From Amblyornis subalaris (Eukaryota > Chordata > Aves > Passeriformes > Ptilonorhynchidae), in assembly GCA_018881555.1 (NCBI GenBank), contig JACAXG010000253.1:1-64000 (forward strand): a DNA stretch of 64,000 bases, given 5' to 3'. Below the pieces are notes generated by a model, which worked only from the letters and a program-made list of their open reading frames with translations, was not told the origin of the DNA and searched no databases. Both the position numbers and the translations under genes were made by a program. Positions 1 to 12,800 of the stretch are shown piece by piece; position 1 is the first letter of the stretch, and each line of letters begins with the position of its first letter.

Positions 1-718
1 GCCCCGCCACGGAGGACTGTGCAGATGGGAGATCGGAGCTCGGGCGCACGGGTGGTCGCGAGAGCTCCGGGGCGGGATCCGGCGGGAGCGGGGGGGCTGT
101 AGAGACTACACGGCCCATGGCGCCGGCGGAGGACAGCGCTGGGTGGGTCTGTTGCGCAGANGGAGGGACTGACCCCGACGCATAAGGGGGAGGACGCGCC
201 GCAGCTCCCTCCGGCTGCCTACCGATGTTTACACAGCGAGGGGACTCTCGGCCGGGTGCCACTGCACAGGACCCCCATGCCACCGTCGGGACTGGNGCTC
301 GGAAAGACGACGTTGCGGACCTCGCCGAGGACCTGCCATCCCCGGCGTCCTCAAAGACCGCATCTTGAGATGAGCCAAGCGACCCCAGGGACGTAGCATC
401 GTCTCCCATCTCCGCTTNCGAGCTCGGAGGAGCGTCAGCCTGTGCTACGGGCTGAAAGCGCAGGAGGACATCATGCATAAGCCGCCAAACGCGGAGGAGT
501 TCTGTAACGTCTTCGTCCCCATAAATGAGCTCCCCAGTTAATGTTTGCCCCAGTTCCTGCCAAGTGTCTGAACAAAATGCATTATCGTAAGTTAGCTGGA
601 AGTCATGGCTGGTTGCCCAAGCGAGAAACTGCAGAACCGAGTCCTCAGGAATCTCAGCTCTAAGGGCAATCTTCCAGGCGGCAAAAGCCTCACTCTCCCT
701 CAAGCCCGTTTGTTCCAT
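1..718 (-). pseudogene. Endogenous retrovirus gag-like 5' fragment, open to window edge
   Basis: Read on the minus strand from an ATG at 718-716, one frame stays open for 239 codons to the window edge; the three N calls inside do not create a certain stop. It starts about 95 bases after a primer-binding site and LTR (812-1202), where gag belongs. The distal part is rich in Pro, Ala and Ser and holds a PPPY motif near residues 176-179, the kind of late-budding motif found in retroviral Gag matrix/linker regions. I do not recognise the N-terminal part as a specific known Gag. It is truncated by the window, so whether the provirus is intact cannot be judged. The high GC content is confined to this internal region. 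Confidence 0.7.
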
Positions 719-811
719 TTTTGCAGTTTTTTCGGGCAAGGCTGGGCGCCCGGAGCGAGAACCCGGGGGGGTGGGGGGAGCGGATCGATATTACCTTCTC
801 AGGTTGTAGTA

Positions 812-828
812 CACGTCGGGATCCACCA
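812..828 (-). other. Retroviral primer-binding site, tRNA-Trp-like
   Basis: On the minus strand this reads TGGTGGATCCCGACGTG. It resembles the tRNA-Trp primer-binding site of alpharetroviruses with one inserted base and one substitution. It lies two bases after the CA end of the LTR, the standard spacing. The near-match fixes the direction of the provirus as minus. The tRNA assignment is an inference from an imperfect match. Confidence 0.6.
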
Positions 829-830
829 GA

Positions 831-1202
831 TGTCGCTAGAGTCAGAAGGAATACGACATAAAGTCCAGCGAGAACGAAGCAATGCCAGCCTTTAATTAAT
901 TAATTCTAATTATACAGAGCCTTATATCCCTTAACTTGCTTGACGTTTACAGAAGTGTCAAGAGTCTATTGGACCCTTGGTCAGCCACCTACCAAGTTCA
1001 TTGGTCAATTCTAACACCACCTATTCCAAAATATTTATCTAAGCAAGAATGATAACAAAGCGCAGCTGCACAAAACTTAGTCAAAACTTAGTTAATTTAC
1101 AAAAGCTCCTAGGATTGTTTATNATAGTTCTGCTTGGGAGAAGAGAGACAGAGAAAAGTCTCACNAAAATGCTGGGAAAGTTAGAAAACCTCTCTGCCGA
1201 CA
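831..1202 (-). mobile_element. ERV long terminal repeat (5' LTR of the minus-strand provirus)
   Basis: The element is 372 bp. On the minus strand it begins TGTCGGCAGAG and ends CTCTAGCGACA, so it has TG...CA ends with an imperfect 11-bp terminal inverted repeat (9 of 11 match). A TATA-like GATATAAGG lies at about 921-930 and an AT-rich polyadenylation-like stretch at about 890-905. The primer-binding site follows two bases later. It contains two N calls. The partner LTR would lie to the left of the window, so the target duplication cannot be tested. Confidence 0.8.
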
Positions 1203-3298
1203 ACTTTTCAGCAGCCACAGAGACTCGAGTTTCTGGTTTACTCTTTGCATTGTTGGAGGCGTCAGCTTCAGTCTTGGGTTGAACTCCATGGTTCTGGTTC
1301 AGTCTCAAGGATCTTGGAGGACTAGCCAGCTTTTTTATTTTTACAATGCAGTTTGCTTTTTAACTCCTTTTAATGCTGNTTTGGGTTGCCACCTCCCTTT
1401 GTTGTAGGGACCCTGCAGGACGCCCCGATCCCCCTCTCACTCGCTCCTCCACCCCATCATGGCTCTCCCAGTGACATTGGGGTGCTCCCAGTGACAGCAT
1501 CACCCTCCCAGCCTCCCCCCCCCACTGTTCCCACTCACGCTCAAAGGAGGCACAAAATGAGTGAGACTGCCCTGGTCAGCAGCTCGTTGCTCTAAGAATG
1601 CCATTTCCATCTGTACACGCCCTGCCCTGCACAGGGAGGTGAAGTCCCCCCCAGTTCCTGCCCCACAGCAGAGGAGCTGTGCCCGAGGATGGTGCTTTGT
1701 CTCCTGGGGCTCCTTTGCTGTCAACATGCACGTGCACATTTCCACTAAAGAATGCTTGAGACTCGAGCTGGATGTAATTTTATTTTATACCAATTCTGGC
1801 TGTTCTGGAGAGTAGGGAGGGTCATCATCTTTTAAGACTTCATGCTGTCATCTAAACACTCCATACAAATACAGTTAATAAATGAAAATACAGATTTCAG
1901 CACATATATATTGTTGAAATTCATGTTGAAAACAAATAAACAACAACAAGCAGCAAGTCTTATCCCTGCATAAAATACCATTTTCCAGTTTCACACTGTA
2001 GACAGATCAAAAGCAAGAAACAGCGAGTTATGCAAGCCAAGCTATTCCTAGCCTGGATATATCACTTTACCATCAAGGAATGCATTGCCAACCAATACAG
2101 CCACTGCCACCCCTTTTAAGTTTGACTGAATTCTGTCCATGAAACAAGAGCAGAATTTGATCCTTCTGTTGGAGAGTGCTTTGCTGGTGCTCTGGTGATG
2201 AACACCCTATAAGCTGAGCTACTGAACACTGCAGTTTACAAAACAGCAAGATGTGTTTATACTTACTCACAACCAGGAAAGAAAAAGCCTCTTTCACAGG
2301 CTAAGGTGGATTGAGCTGAATAGCAATAAATACCAAATCTACAAAATTACTGAGAATCATATACAAATGGAGAAGGCAAATGGAACAAAATGAAAATTAG
2401 CAACATCAAAGACACTACCATTCATTGGTAAAACTGAGATGAGTAATGAGTGAGCATTATCTAGCACTTTGCTTTTATTTACTTACAATGTCTCCAAACT
2501 AAATTTACATTTAGTTGCAGTATAAAACACACCAGTAAGTTGAGCTACCAATATCAAGTTTCCTTCACAGTGAGCGGTGATATGGTCATTAAAATTCAAC
2601 ATGTGATCCACCAAATCAAATGCTGAGGTCTAATTCTGGACAGGATAAATGACCCTCATGTTTGTGAGAGCTCATGTGAGTCAAATGACCCAAAGAGTTA
2701 TTGCAAACTGCTTCCTGTACCTGAATGACAGCGAGTGAGACACTGGGAGCACAGAGCGAGCGTGCCACAACCGTTGGGAAAGAAGGATGCATGCCAGCAG
2801 GAAGGCCACTTTCCAGAGGGGTCACTGAGAGAGAACTGGACTACGACTGAGCCATGCCACAGATTCGTCCTGTGTTCTGCTGTTCTGTACATCAGGAACA
2901 GTCCAAGATCTGAGCTGCACAAAGCCATGATCCAGCTGGTGTTACACCCTTTCTGGTTTCACCTCCGAACGTTTCACTCTGTGACTAAAGATCTGATCCT
3001 TGCTTTGTGAAAAAGCATCTGCATACATGGAAGACAGTGTAGATTTGCAATGAGCATGCTGATAAACATCATTAGGGCAGGAATCTCTTTGGCATGACAG
3101 TGGAATCTTACTGCCCCTCAAAGTCCTACTGTGCCACCTCAACAATTATACAAAAAGGATTGTTCTTCCTGCAAGTAGCAAAACCAAATCATGCCTTTAC
3201 TGTAAAACAACTCTTTCAGGGCAGCAGTCTCAAATGCAGTTTATCAGCAACAACTCCTGTTTCTTCAGTTCTTAAGAGAAGCGATCAGAGTTCATTTT
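1203..3298 (-). other. Probable 3' UTR and flank of the GIRK1-like gene
   Basis: No coding exon is visible here. The region follows the stop codon of the minus-strand channel gene. On that strand AATAAA signals occur at about 2476-2481 and at 1779-1784, either of which could end the transcript. The stretch 1385-1560 is unusually C-rich on the plus strand. Extent of the UTR is a guess. Confidence 0.35.
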
Positions 3299-3870
3299 TC
3301 AAAGGTTGGCAGGAAAATTATCTTCCAATTTAATCTCCAGAGCACCCATACTTGGAGAATGCTTCTGTAACTTGAGATCGCTGGTAGACTGAGTCAAAGC
3401 CTTGGCATTTGTTTTTAAGGCTTCCAGCTGTATCCTGTTATCACTGTCTTCACCATCAGAGATGGGACTTATTTCTTGAATTTCCAAGAGATCTCCAGTA
3501 CTGCAAGTCTTCTCTGTGTTACTGGAACTCATTCTCAGGGCTCTTCGTGGAAGGCCTTCCTTTCTCAAGCTAATCTTCTGAAGTTTAAAAGGGAGCTTGT
3601 TTTTCTCTCCTGCAATATCAAGACAGTCAGGTGGACAAACCTGTTCTCTTCTGGTTTTATTATCAACAGGACTATTCAAAAGGGATGACTGGGACAGGTT
3701 TTCTTCTTGCTCTTTAGCACTGTAAGGAGGAGTGGGGACTTCAAATGTAGCATGAAACTGAGAATAATCGACACGGAAAAAGCCATCTTCCAGAGACATG
3801 ACTGGGAGGAACCTGTGGCCCCAAAGGACTTCATCTTCTGTGTACGAGGTCCTAGCCTGGCACGTCATTC
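3299..3870 (-). CDS. KCNJ3-like: GIRK1-like coding exon 3, C-terminal (189 aa + stop)
   Basis: Starts after TTTCCACAG with GA completing Gly290, then [20 protein letters not shown], nearly identical to GIRK1. After the conserved EVPTPPYS block the tail diverges but keeps KLPFKLQK and DLKLQK motifs and ends at TGA (3301-3299). Confidence 0.95.
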
Positions 3871-6800
3871 CTGTGGAAATGGACAAGAGCATGGCATTCT
3901 AATGTGAGCAAGAAGACTGGCATATAGAACAAAAAATACAAGGTAAGGCTGACAGGTAAAAATCAACTGCAGCCCGTAAGCCAAGAATTTTATAGATTAT
4001 AAAATGGGGCAGTTGTTTCTAGACAGTTTTCTAACAGTCAATGGAGAGCCTCTAATTGACTGACTAGATTTCTATGCAAATATTGGATTAAATATTGCAG
4101 ACTTGCAACCAAGAAAAAGCAAAACGTAAAACTAACACAGTATTAGCTTGTGTGCTGGATAGACTTAATTTTCTTCACAGTGGCTAGTAGGGAGCTATGT
4201 TTTGGATTTGTGCTGAACACAGAGTTGATTATGTAGAGATGTTTTTGTTATTGCTGAGCAGTGCTCACACAGAGCCAAAGCCTTTTCTGCTTTTCACATG
4301 GCCACACTGGTGAGGAAGATGGGGGTGCACGGGAGGCTGGGAGGAGACACAGCCAGGACAGGTGACCCAAACTGACCAAAGAGGGCCCTGCTCTCCCGGA
4401 GATGCTGAACACCTGCCTGCCCATGGGAGCAGTGAATTAATCCCTTGCTTTGCTTTGCTTCTGTGTGTGGCTTTTGCTTTCCCTATCAAACTGTCTCTAT
4501 CTAAACCCAGGAGTTTTCTCACTTTTGGCTTCTGATTGTCTCCCCAGTCCCGCTGGTGGGGGAGTGAGTGAGTGGCTGTCTGGGACTTGGCTGCTGGCTG
4601 GGGTTAAACCAGGACAGCTTGACAGCAGCAACAATCTTACAGCTCATATTGTAAAATCACAGAATGGTTTGGGTGGGAAGGGGACTTTGAAGATCATCCT
4701 GTTCCAACCCCCCTGCCATGAGCAGGGACACCTTCCATTACACCAGGTTGCTCAGAGCCCCACTCAACCTGGCCTTGGACACTTCCAGGGATGGGGCATC
4801 CACAACTTCCCTGGGCAACCTGTGCCAGGTCCTCACCACCCTGAGAGTAAAGAATTTTTTCCTAGTATCTAATCTAAACCTACTGTCTTTCAATTTGAAC
4901 CTATTCCCCCTTGTCCTGTCACTACAGGCTGCTCTAAATAGTCTTGCTCCATCTTTCCTGCAAGTTCCCTTCAAGTACTGGAAGCCTGCAATTAGGTCAT
5001 CCCAAAGCTTCTCTTTTCCAGGCTGAACAATCCCAATTCAGCCTTGAGAGAGCAAGTAATACTGTTTCTTGGAAGTCACCTTGGGAGAAAGAACTCTTGC
5101 NTGGCAGAGGCTTACAGAAGTCTTTGGCAAGGATCAGGTGTTGAGGAAACCAATGCTAAATGAAAAATGTAATCCTGCATTTCCCCTATAGGCTGTGCTA
5201 CTTTTTCTCCAAATAGTGTGTCAAGACAAAAGCTGTGCAGAGACACTGAAGCTGTCTTCCATGCTAAGACACAGGTGGCATTGTAAACTCATGGAAGATT
5301 TTGCTCCACTTAGTGCAAACACACATCACTGGCAGTATTTACATGTGTGAACTCACAGCTCAAATGTGTTCTAACCAAGCCAGAAATCTGTTACCCTTTC
5401 ACCACAACAGCCCTTATGATAATTCATACAAATATTCCAGGTGAGCAGAACTTTAAAGCTTCCTGTCCTGGTAGTCTCCAGAGGCAGAATTAGCAGTCAG
5501 TAAGCCCAAATTCTGATTTGCTCTCTGGTTACTGCTACGAGGATTCTCAGACAAGTGTAAAATGTTTCCCTTCAAGTATCCAGATAGGTAATTGCATTAA
5601 GGGAGGTTATGAATGCATGCTTATCTAAAATAAATGGTTCAGCTGCAGGATAAGAAGAGGCCTCTGCAGGGATCTGAACACTGCCACACTCAACGTGGAA
5701 GAGTGTTCTGCCCCAGTGGATTGTGTATTTGTTTGGGGCTCAGGCCAGCAAGTGGACAGTAATCAGGCAGTTCTGTTTCCAGTCCAGCACGAGATGACTG
5801 CACATGGCTTCTCCAAAGGGACATCACTGTTTCCGAGGCAGGAACCAGGCAACTGGTAATCTTGTTGAAAGGACAAAAAAGCTCTTTGATTAATCAAAGT
5901 TTAACAAATCCTCAAAAGGAGGAAGATCAGAATACTGATGACCACACTGAATGATTTGGACGTTAACAGTACTCCTGGATCCTTGATGAAGAGCTTCTTA
6001 TATAACTGGAGCCCGTTTTAATGGGATTCATAAAAGAATTGAGTCCTCAAAAGGCAAAGCCACAAAGTCAGCTGTCATCTGGACAACACTATACCCAAAT
6101 TTAAAAAAAACAGAAAAGCCTGCTCATATTTATCAATAATCACATATGCCTACAATTTTTTGGACTATGAGGTCTGTATTTGTGCTGTAAAACTGGATTT
6201 CTTATTCTGAATTCAATTCAGTGCAAGCTAGGCTGAAAGAAATTTTGCAGCACTGGCAACTTTCAAAGTTCGACATTCTTTCAGAGTGGTGGTCCTTAAA
6301 ACAGAAGCCTCATAAGTGTGTTGTGCTGTTCTACATGCCACAGCCAAAGAGTGGCAGGCTGTGCCTCTTGCTGGATGTACCAGCCACTTTGGGAATTGGT
6401 AACGCAGAGCCCTGTGGGGAAGGGAGGTCTCCTATTGGCTGGTGAAAGCCACTGAAGCTCTGCAGCATATGGCAGGATATGCTGGAGCATCCAGGACTAA
6501 CAGCTGCCCTGCTAAAAATATCAGGACTGAAAACAAAGACTAAAAATTGGAGTGTGCATATTATCCTAAGTCTTACCAGTAGTCTCAACAATTCCTTCGA
6601 GGATGACAACAATTTCAAATTGCTCGCTCCTCAGTGATCTTTGTGAGAGACAGAAGAAGGGGCTCTCTGAGTTAATTTCATGACAGATGGTCAAAGGGGA
6701 AACTAAGAACAGCTGGTCAGCTCCAGTTCCAAATCCAACATCCAGTTCACACTGGTCTAGAGGCAGAAATTCTCCCTCCGGTGTCTGTCTGGACTAAAGA

Positions 6801-9800
6801 CAAAAAGATGATTTAGTAATCACAGTGTGATGCAAAACATGAAATCAATGCAATAAAGCTTAAACCTGCCTCTTCCATGACATTACCATCTACATGTATT
6901 AGGTCTGGGGTCTTCATAATAGAGATGTAAGTAATGCTAAAAACTATGAGGCCACTATGCAAGACCAATTTTGACTTTTCTTAATATGCCACTAGATCTC
7001 ATCACCACCTATCACTGTACTATGACTTTCATATACATATATATATATACACTATCACAAAAATGTTATGTACCACACTACATGCCCTGTAAAGGATGTT
7101 CAACATGAACATCCTGTGGCAAAAGTTCCTTTCCTGTTAACAAGGCCAAAATCTGCAAGCTGGGCACATTTTATTCGTTGTTTGAATTCATGTTTCATTA
7201 CTTTCGTATGTTACTAACTTTTGTTTGGCAGATGCTGTGATGTACTAACTCAAAGGTAAACATCATAGTAACTGACATTTTCGCAAAACCATCTGAATTG
7301 ATACTGATGATGGTATCATCCCTTGCATGTACCACCTACTGTATACAGACTGTAATAATGAATTTATAATCATTATTAAGCTAAGTGCCTCATTTTTCTT
7401 CCCATCATTTCATGGGTCCAATAAAAATACTGATATGACAGCTTCCCTCCACCCCATAGTGTTCCCTCCAAACTTTCCTGGTGTTCAAAGTATAACTAAA
7501 AATTACATCAGCTGGCCAGGCAGCTCCTCACCTGATTGCTTTGAAGGTCTCCGGTGGAAATTGCCACTAAAATTAGAAGCTTTGCACAGCTGATATAAAT
7601 CCTATTTAAAATCCTTTCTGCTTATTGTTTGATTAAAAAGCACTTAACTCTTTAAGAAAATGACTATTTATTATAAATAAATAAATAATAATTATTATAA
7701 ATTATACTATCATAAATAATGAAAGAAATAGTTTTACTTGTGTTGCATTTCTATTGACAAACGTACTGGTTCCACTGCTTGGAAACACTATTCACTGAGA
7801 GCAAGCCAAAGGTAGCAGTTTTGCCATCAACTTAGATGCGACAAGTATTCTTTTAAGAAAGTTTCTGTCTTTAGAAAAAAATCCCCAAGCACCTAGTATA
7901 TCTTCATATTGTCTCTCCTCTCCACATGTATCTTAAAAATGCTGACTTTATAACTGCCTGGTATTTACTGGAGATTACATAACCAGTCAGGCAGCTGCTA
8001 GAGTACAGCTCCTTATTAAACACAATGCATTATTTCATTTATGTGCTACGTGTTTGTTTTGCTGCTGAGAAAAAAAAAATTCTTCCTATCTAAGTAACAA
8101 AGTTCTCCCTTACACAGGAGGGCAAGACTCAGTTACTCCATTACTGATGAAGACAGAGAAAATATCAGCTGATTGCTTGTAGAAGCATTCTCATAAATTC
8201 TTTATGATTTGAAACATAAAAGACAGTGCTACGAAATAAAAGCAATCAAAACTTCTACTGCAGACCAGTCGTGCCAGCCTCTGTTACAGGCAAAGGTGCC
8301 ATCAGCCTACTGCAAAAACATCTTTTCTCTGTTCCTGAGGCAACCTGCAGAACTCGGCTGCAGACTACGCCACTGCTTTTGTTGCCTGGCTACTGTTCCT
8401 TCAGTGGGTGCACACACTGATTGGCTGTGCCTGATCTTTGCTCCAAGGGAACAAGGCTCGACGTGAGCTGTAGGAACCACCAACATCCAAATCTCAAATT
8501 GTCCCAAGGTTTTATCAAATACGTTTGCCTAGACAAAAATGTGCACATTTGCACAGATTGCTGCCTGACTGACTGAAGAACTGTTTGATCTACAAACCAT
8601 TTTTCTTTGTGGAAGAGTCTTCGATCAAATCCATTCAATAGCAAACAAATCCAGCGAGGATGACTAGAGAGAGATCTGGGAGAAAGCAAAAGGTTGTGTT
8701 TGAGGTATTCAGTATCTTACATACAGCATTGATTTATGCAGGGCATGGAGAATTTTTAAAAGAAACTTGTTTGTTGAATAAAAAGAAGTTAACCTGAATG
8801 AAGACAGCTTAATAGCCTTAATATGTTGGGGCTCCCAGCCAGTGACCTTTGTTTTACTCAAAGAATCACAAAACAAGGCAGAGGACTAAAAACTGTCAGC
8901 AATAAGTCTGGAAGGAACACTTGTGATTCTTTATTTTGAACATCCACATAACAAAGACAAGTAAATTTTGCAGATTAATACATGCTTGAACAAGGGCACA
9001 ATTACTTAGAAATGCCCTAGCTTGCAATTTAAATGTGGTCAGAGATGGATAATCTAAAAGTCTCAAAGAATTTCTCCAAAGGTTAATTGCTTCACAGCTA
9101 AAGAGAAAAAAAAAAAGGAAAAAAGACTCCTGTGTCTTTAACTTTCTGCCACTGGATCTTTGTTTTGGTTTTTATTACCAGGCAGACTTCTACTACATCA
9201 CCACTTACTCTGTTTTAGTGTCTGATCAAACACATCATGCCCTTCAAATCTTCACTCCCATCCTTTATTCATTCTCTTTGCTTTTCTAAACCCTGTTGTT
9301 TATGCACATCTCTCTTTAACTGGACATGATGCAGTTTTATTATTATTAACCCTCTGTCAGTTCACTCATTACAGAACTCACATAATTATGTTTTGATACC
9401 CAGGTGGACTAATTAAGCATTGGAGCAGAAAAAGTGGGAGGCAAAAGATGCAGCACCATGGAGCTTAATATTGTAGCATGTAGAGAAATTTAGGAATCTA
9501 GAATTTCTAGAGCACGTGCTCATTGCTCCTCCCCCACACTAAGACTATCAGCTTGCAAGAAGTGTGATTAGATTTTACATTACTGGAATAATATGATATT
9601 GTTGCTTTGATATCATTGTTAAGATTTTTGTGGAGTTTTCTGGTTGTGACACTATACCTGGAGCTCCACCTCAGATAATTCCCAGGGTGACTGCTACTTT
9701 CTAATATAGTCCAGTTGCCCCATGCTGTAAATACAACCTGTGTGAGCTGGGCTTGTTCACACCAGAGAAGAGAAAGCATAGAGGGAGATTTAACAGAAAC

Positions 9801-12800
9801 ATTCCAAAACCTGAGAGGAAGGTAACCAAGAAGATAGAGCCAGGCTTTTCACAGAGGTGCCCAGCAGTAACAAGAGAGACAACAGGTGTAAGTTGAAACC
9901 AGGAAGTTTGGATTGGATTGAAGAAAAATTTTCTCATCATGAGGACAGTTAAGCAGTGGAAAAGCTTGCCCAGCAAGCCTGTGCGATCTTTTTTCTTAGA
10001 GGTTTCCAAAACTATATTGGAAAAAGCCCAGAGCAACCTGGTCTGACTTCCTAGCTCACCACACTTTCAGCAGAAGCTTGGACCAGAGACTTCCTGAAGT
10101 TCCTTCCAATCTGAATGATTCTGTGATATTTAAAAACGTATTTTTTGCACTTTCTGCCCTGCTTATCAACTTATTGAAATCACAATATAATGGGTCTTGT
10201 TACTTATTTCCAATGCCTGTCACCTGCCATCTGCGAACTTTCTGTTATAATTTTGTTTGCTTTCAGCTTATTTAAAGCTGTTAGTAAGTACAGCCTAAAG
10301 AATAGGTGCCTGCTGGTCATAACCCAAAGCCCACTGCCTCTGTGGCTATCATCCTTCACAACTGTATTTCTAAAACTATTGTTAGCACGTGTTCAGGCTA
10401 TGATGATTTTACATTCCTCAACTTTCGGAATCAAAATGTGCTACACTACCAGCTGAAACACCATATAGACGACTTTACACACCAACACTATCATGTTTAT
10501 CAATGACAGATGTAGTCACATCAAGAGAAGGTAAAAATATGTACTGTAATTGAGTTTGGAAACATCAATACTGATTGCCATACTGGTGGCTGCTGCCTGA
10601 GGCACACTAGTAAGGTCCAAGGATCAACAGGCAGAAAAATACAGTTCACTGCGACATTAAAAAGTCCAGGACCTGAAACGGCACATTTTCAGCAGCTGGT
10701 TTCAAATAGCTTTTTTCTATTTCTTGCCTCAGGATTTTGCTTTTTCTGGCTTCTACAGCACTCAATGTAAATTAGAAAGACTTGGGTTTCTGGAAAAGGT
10801 TTTGCTGAAACACAATTTGTCTTGTAGCTGTTTTCCAAACTCTCCACAATTCAGTCCAAAAAGAGCCTCAGACTTTTGCGTGATATCACTATGCCATGCT
10901 GGGCACAGTGCCTGGACCCAAAGAAAAGCCAGCCCAGTGTGGTAACACCATTGTAGTCTGCTCAATCTCTCAGGGCATGTATCACACTGTCAGTAAATGC
11001 CGTTCAGACAGACTTAGATTAGTGTACTTTCCTTACAAAGGTAAATCCTCAGAGCTCCACTGGTCCGGCCCAAACACTACATTCACTACTAAATATATCT
11101 CCTATCTCAAGTACAAAAATGTGATAAGATGTATTTCTTCACATTCCTTCACTGTGACACGAGCACAAAAAGAAAATCCTAGCTATCTAATCGGGTGCAG
11201 GAGAAGCGTAGCAAGATCAGCTGTTGGCAGCACTGCAGGGAGTACAGGGGACAGAGCTCAAATCACAGGAAGGCAGAACTTGCTCAAGAGAGGTGGCAAG
11301 AGAATCCTGGCACAGTTTACAGGACACACAAAGCTACTTCAAAGCAGCTGATGTAAATTCATGTGTGACCTGAACAGCCACCATTGGCTACTAGAATGGT
11401 GTGTCCAGTTCAATGGGCACCTTCACAAAATGAGGAGGATTTACAGAAAGACATGGGAACTAATACCACGCCTTTCAATGAGGACTCAGGGGACAGCTAT
11501 TGCACATTCACTTTTAAATCTTCTTCTGTTCAAAGCTGGTATTTGCCAAAGGTCGCAAGGCAGCTTGAAGATAAGTCATGGGCATGATGATGGTACAAAA
11601 AAAATCAAGAATTGCTCACTGATTCATTGTCTAGCCTATAAAACAGCTATCCTAAGACACAATGGTCATGCAGGTCCATCAAATGTCCCTGAGTTTTCTG
11701 TCCCAATCATCTCCACACCAGCATTGTGTAGCAATAGAATTGTCAGCAGAAAGCACATCAGATTGTATATTCAGTGTCTTATTTCAAGAGTTACCATCTC
11801 TGTAAAAACACAATGTGACACCACTTTTATTCCACTTTGACTTGCATTCCATCTTGAATGATGGAATTAAATACTTTAGAAGGGCTTTCTGCTAGAGAGC
11901 AACAAAAACCATGGTTTAGCTGGCTTTCCAATTCCTACAAAAATTGCTCCAATGTAACTCCTTACAGCTTGTTCCCATATACATATCCATTAGTACATAT
12001 TTCATTTTAAATGGTATTCTGTAGCAAGAAAAATTAACAGCTGAGTGCAGCGCTCGGCACAGAACAGAAGGAAAACAGCCTTTCATATTTACCATTGCCC
12101 TGCCACCTACTGCTTCATGCTTGTTTATGCAGATTATTAAAAAGGACAGTTGCTCCAAAGAGAGGATTACCAGATAGAGTACAGAACATTTATAACACCC
12201 AAATATGATATCCTGAAATTAATGTCATCATTGAGATCCAGCTTCTGGAAGCTGAGGAGCCTCTGACAGAGCTCCTCACCAAGCATTCTCCTGTGACACG
12301 ACATAGCTGCTGTGAGATGCTACATTGCTTAGTCTCAGCATGCCATAAGTGTTTTTCTTCCATTCTACTCCAGCCCAATTTATCTTCCAGACTTTCATGC
12401 CTGCCAAACTCTACTGTCCTGATAATTATTTTTTTTTGTGATGATCTCCTCTGAATTCCAATTTTGTTGCATTCTGAATTATGCTGACCATTGTCAGTGA
12501 TTAATAAACAGATACTGGTGACAATCAAAGGGCCTTTCCACTAAAGCACCTATACAATCCCCCTGAAATGGTGTGAGGTCACTGGTGTGAGCCGGAACAC
12601 TGGGATAAGGAACTGCAAGTTAAAGCTCACCAAGTTTCACCAAGGGGAAGAGGATGTCAAGGTTGATCTTTAACCTAGTTTAATGTCACCATTAATCAAT
12701 TCCTTATTCCCAGCCATCATCTGCTAAGCAGTATGCCGTAGTAACCCTCCTTGCAGCTATCCTGCATCCTGACACATCCATCCGTCCTGACCAAATTGGC

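Noticed and set aside
605..895. Plus-strand 96-codon frame at the left end
   Set aside because: Antisense to the retroviral leader, primer site and LTR; composition follows the opposite strand.
4450..5026. Overlapping plus-strand frames of 102-140 codons
   Set aside because: They lie within the ERVL LTR and CR1 fragment.
10896..11840. Two consecutive frames of about 150 codons in channel intron 1
   Set aside because: No domain, no splice context that fits the gene, and no recognisable family.
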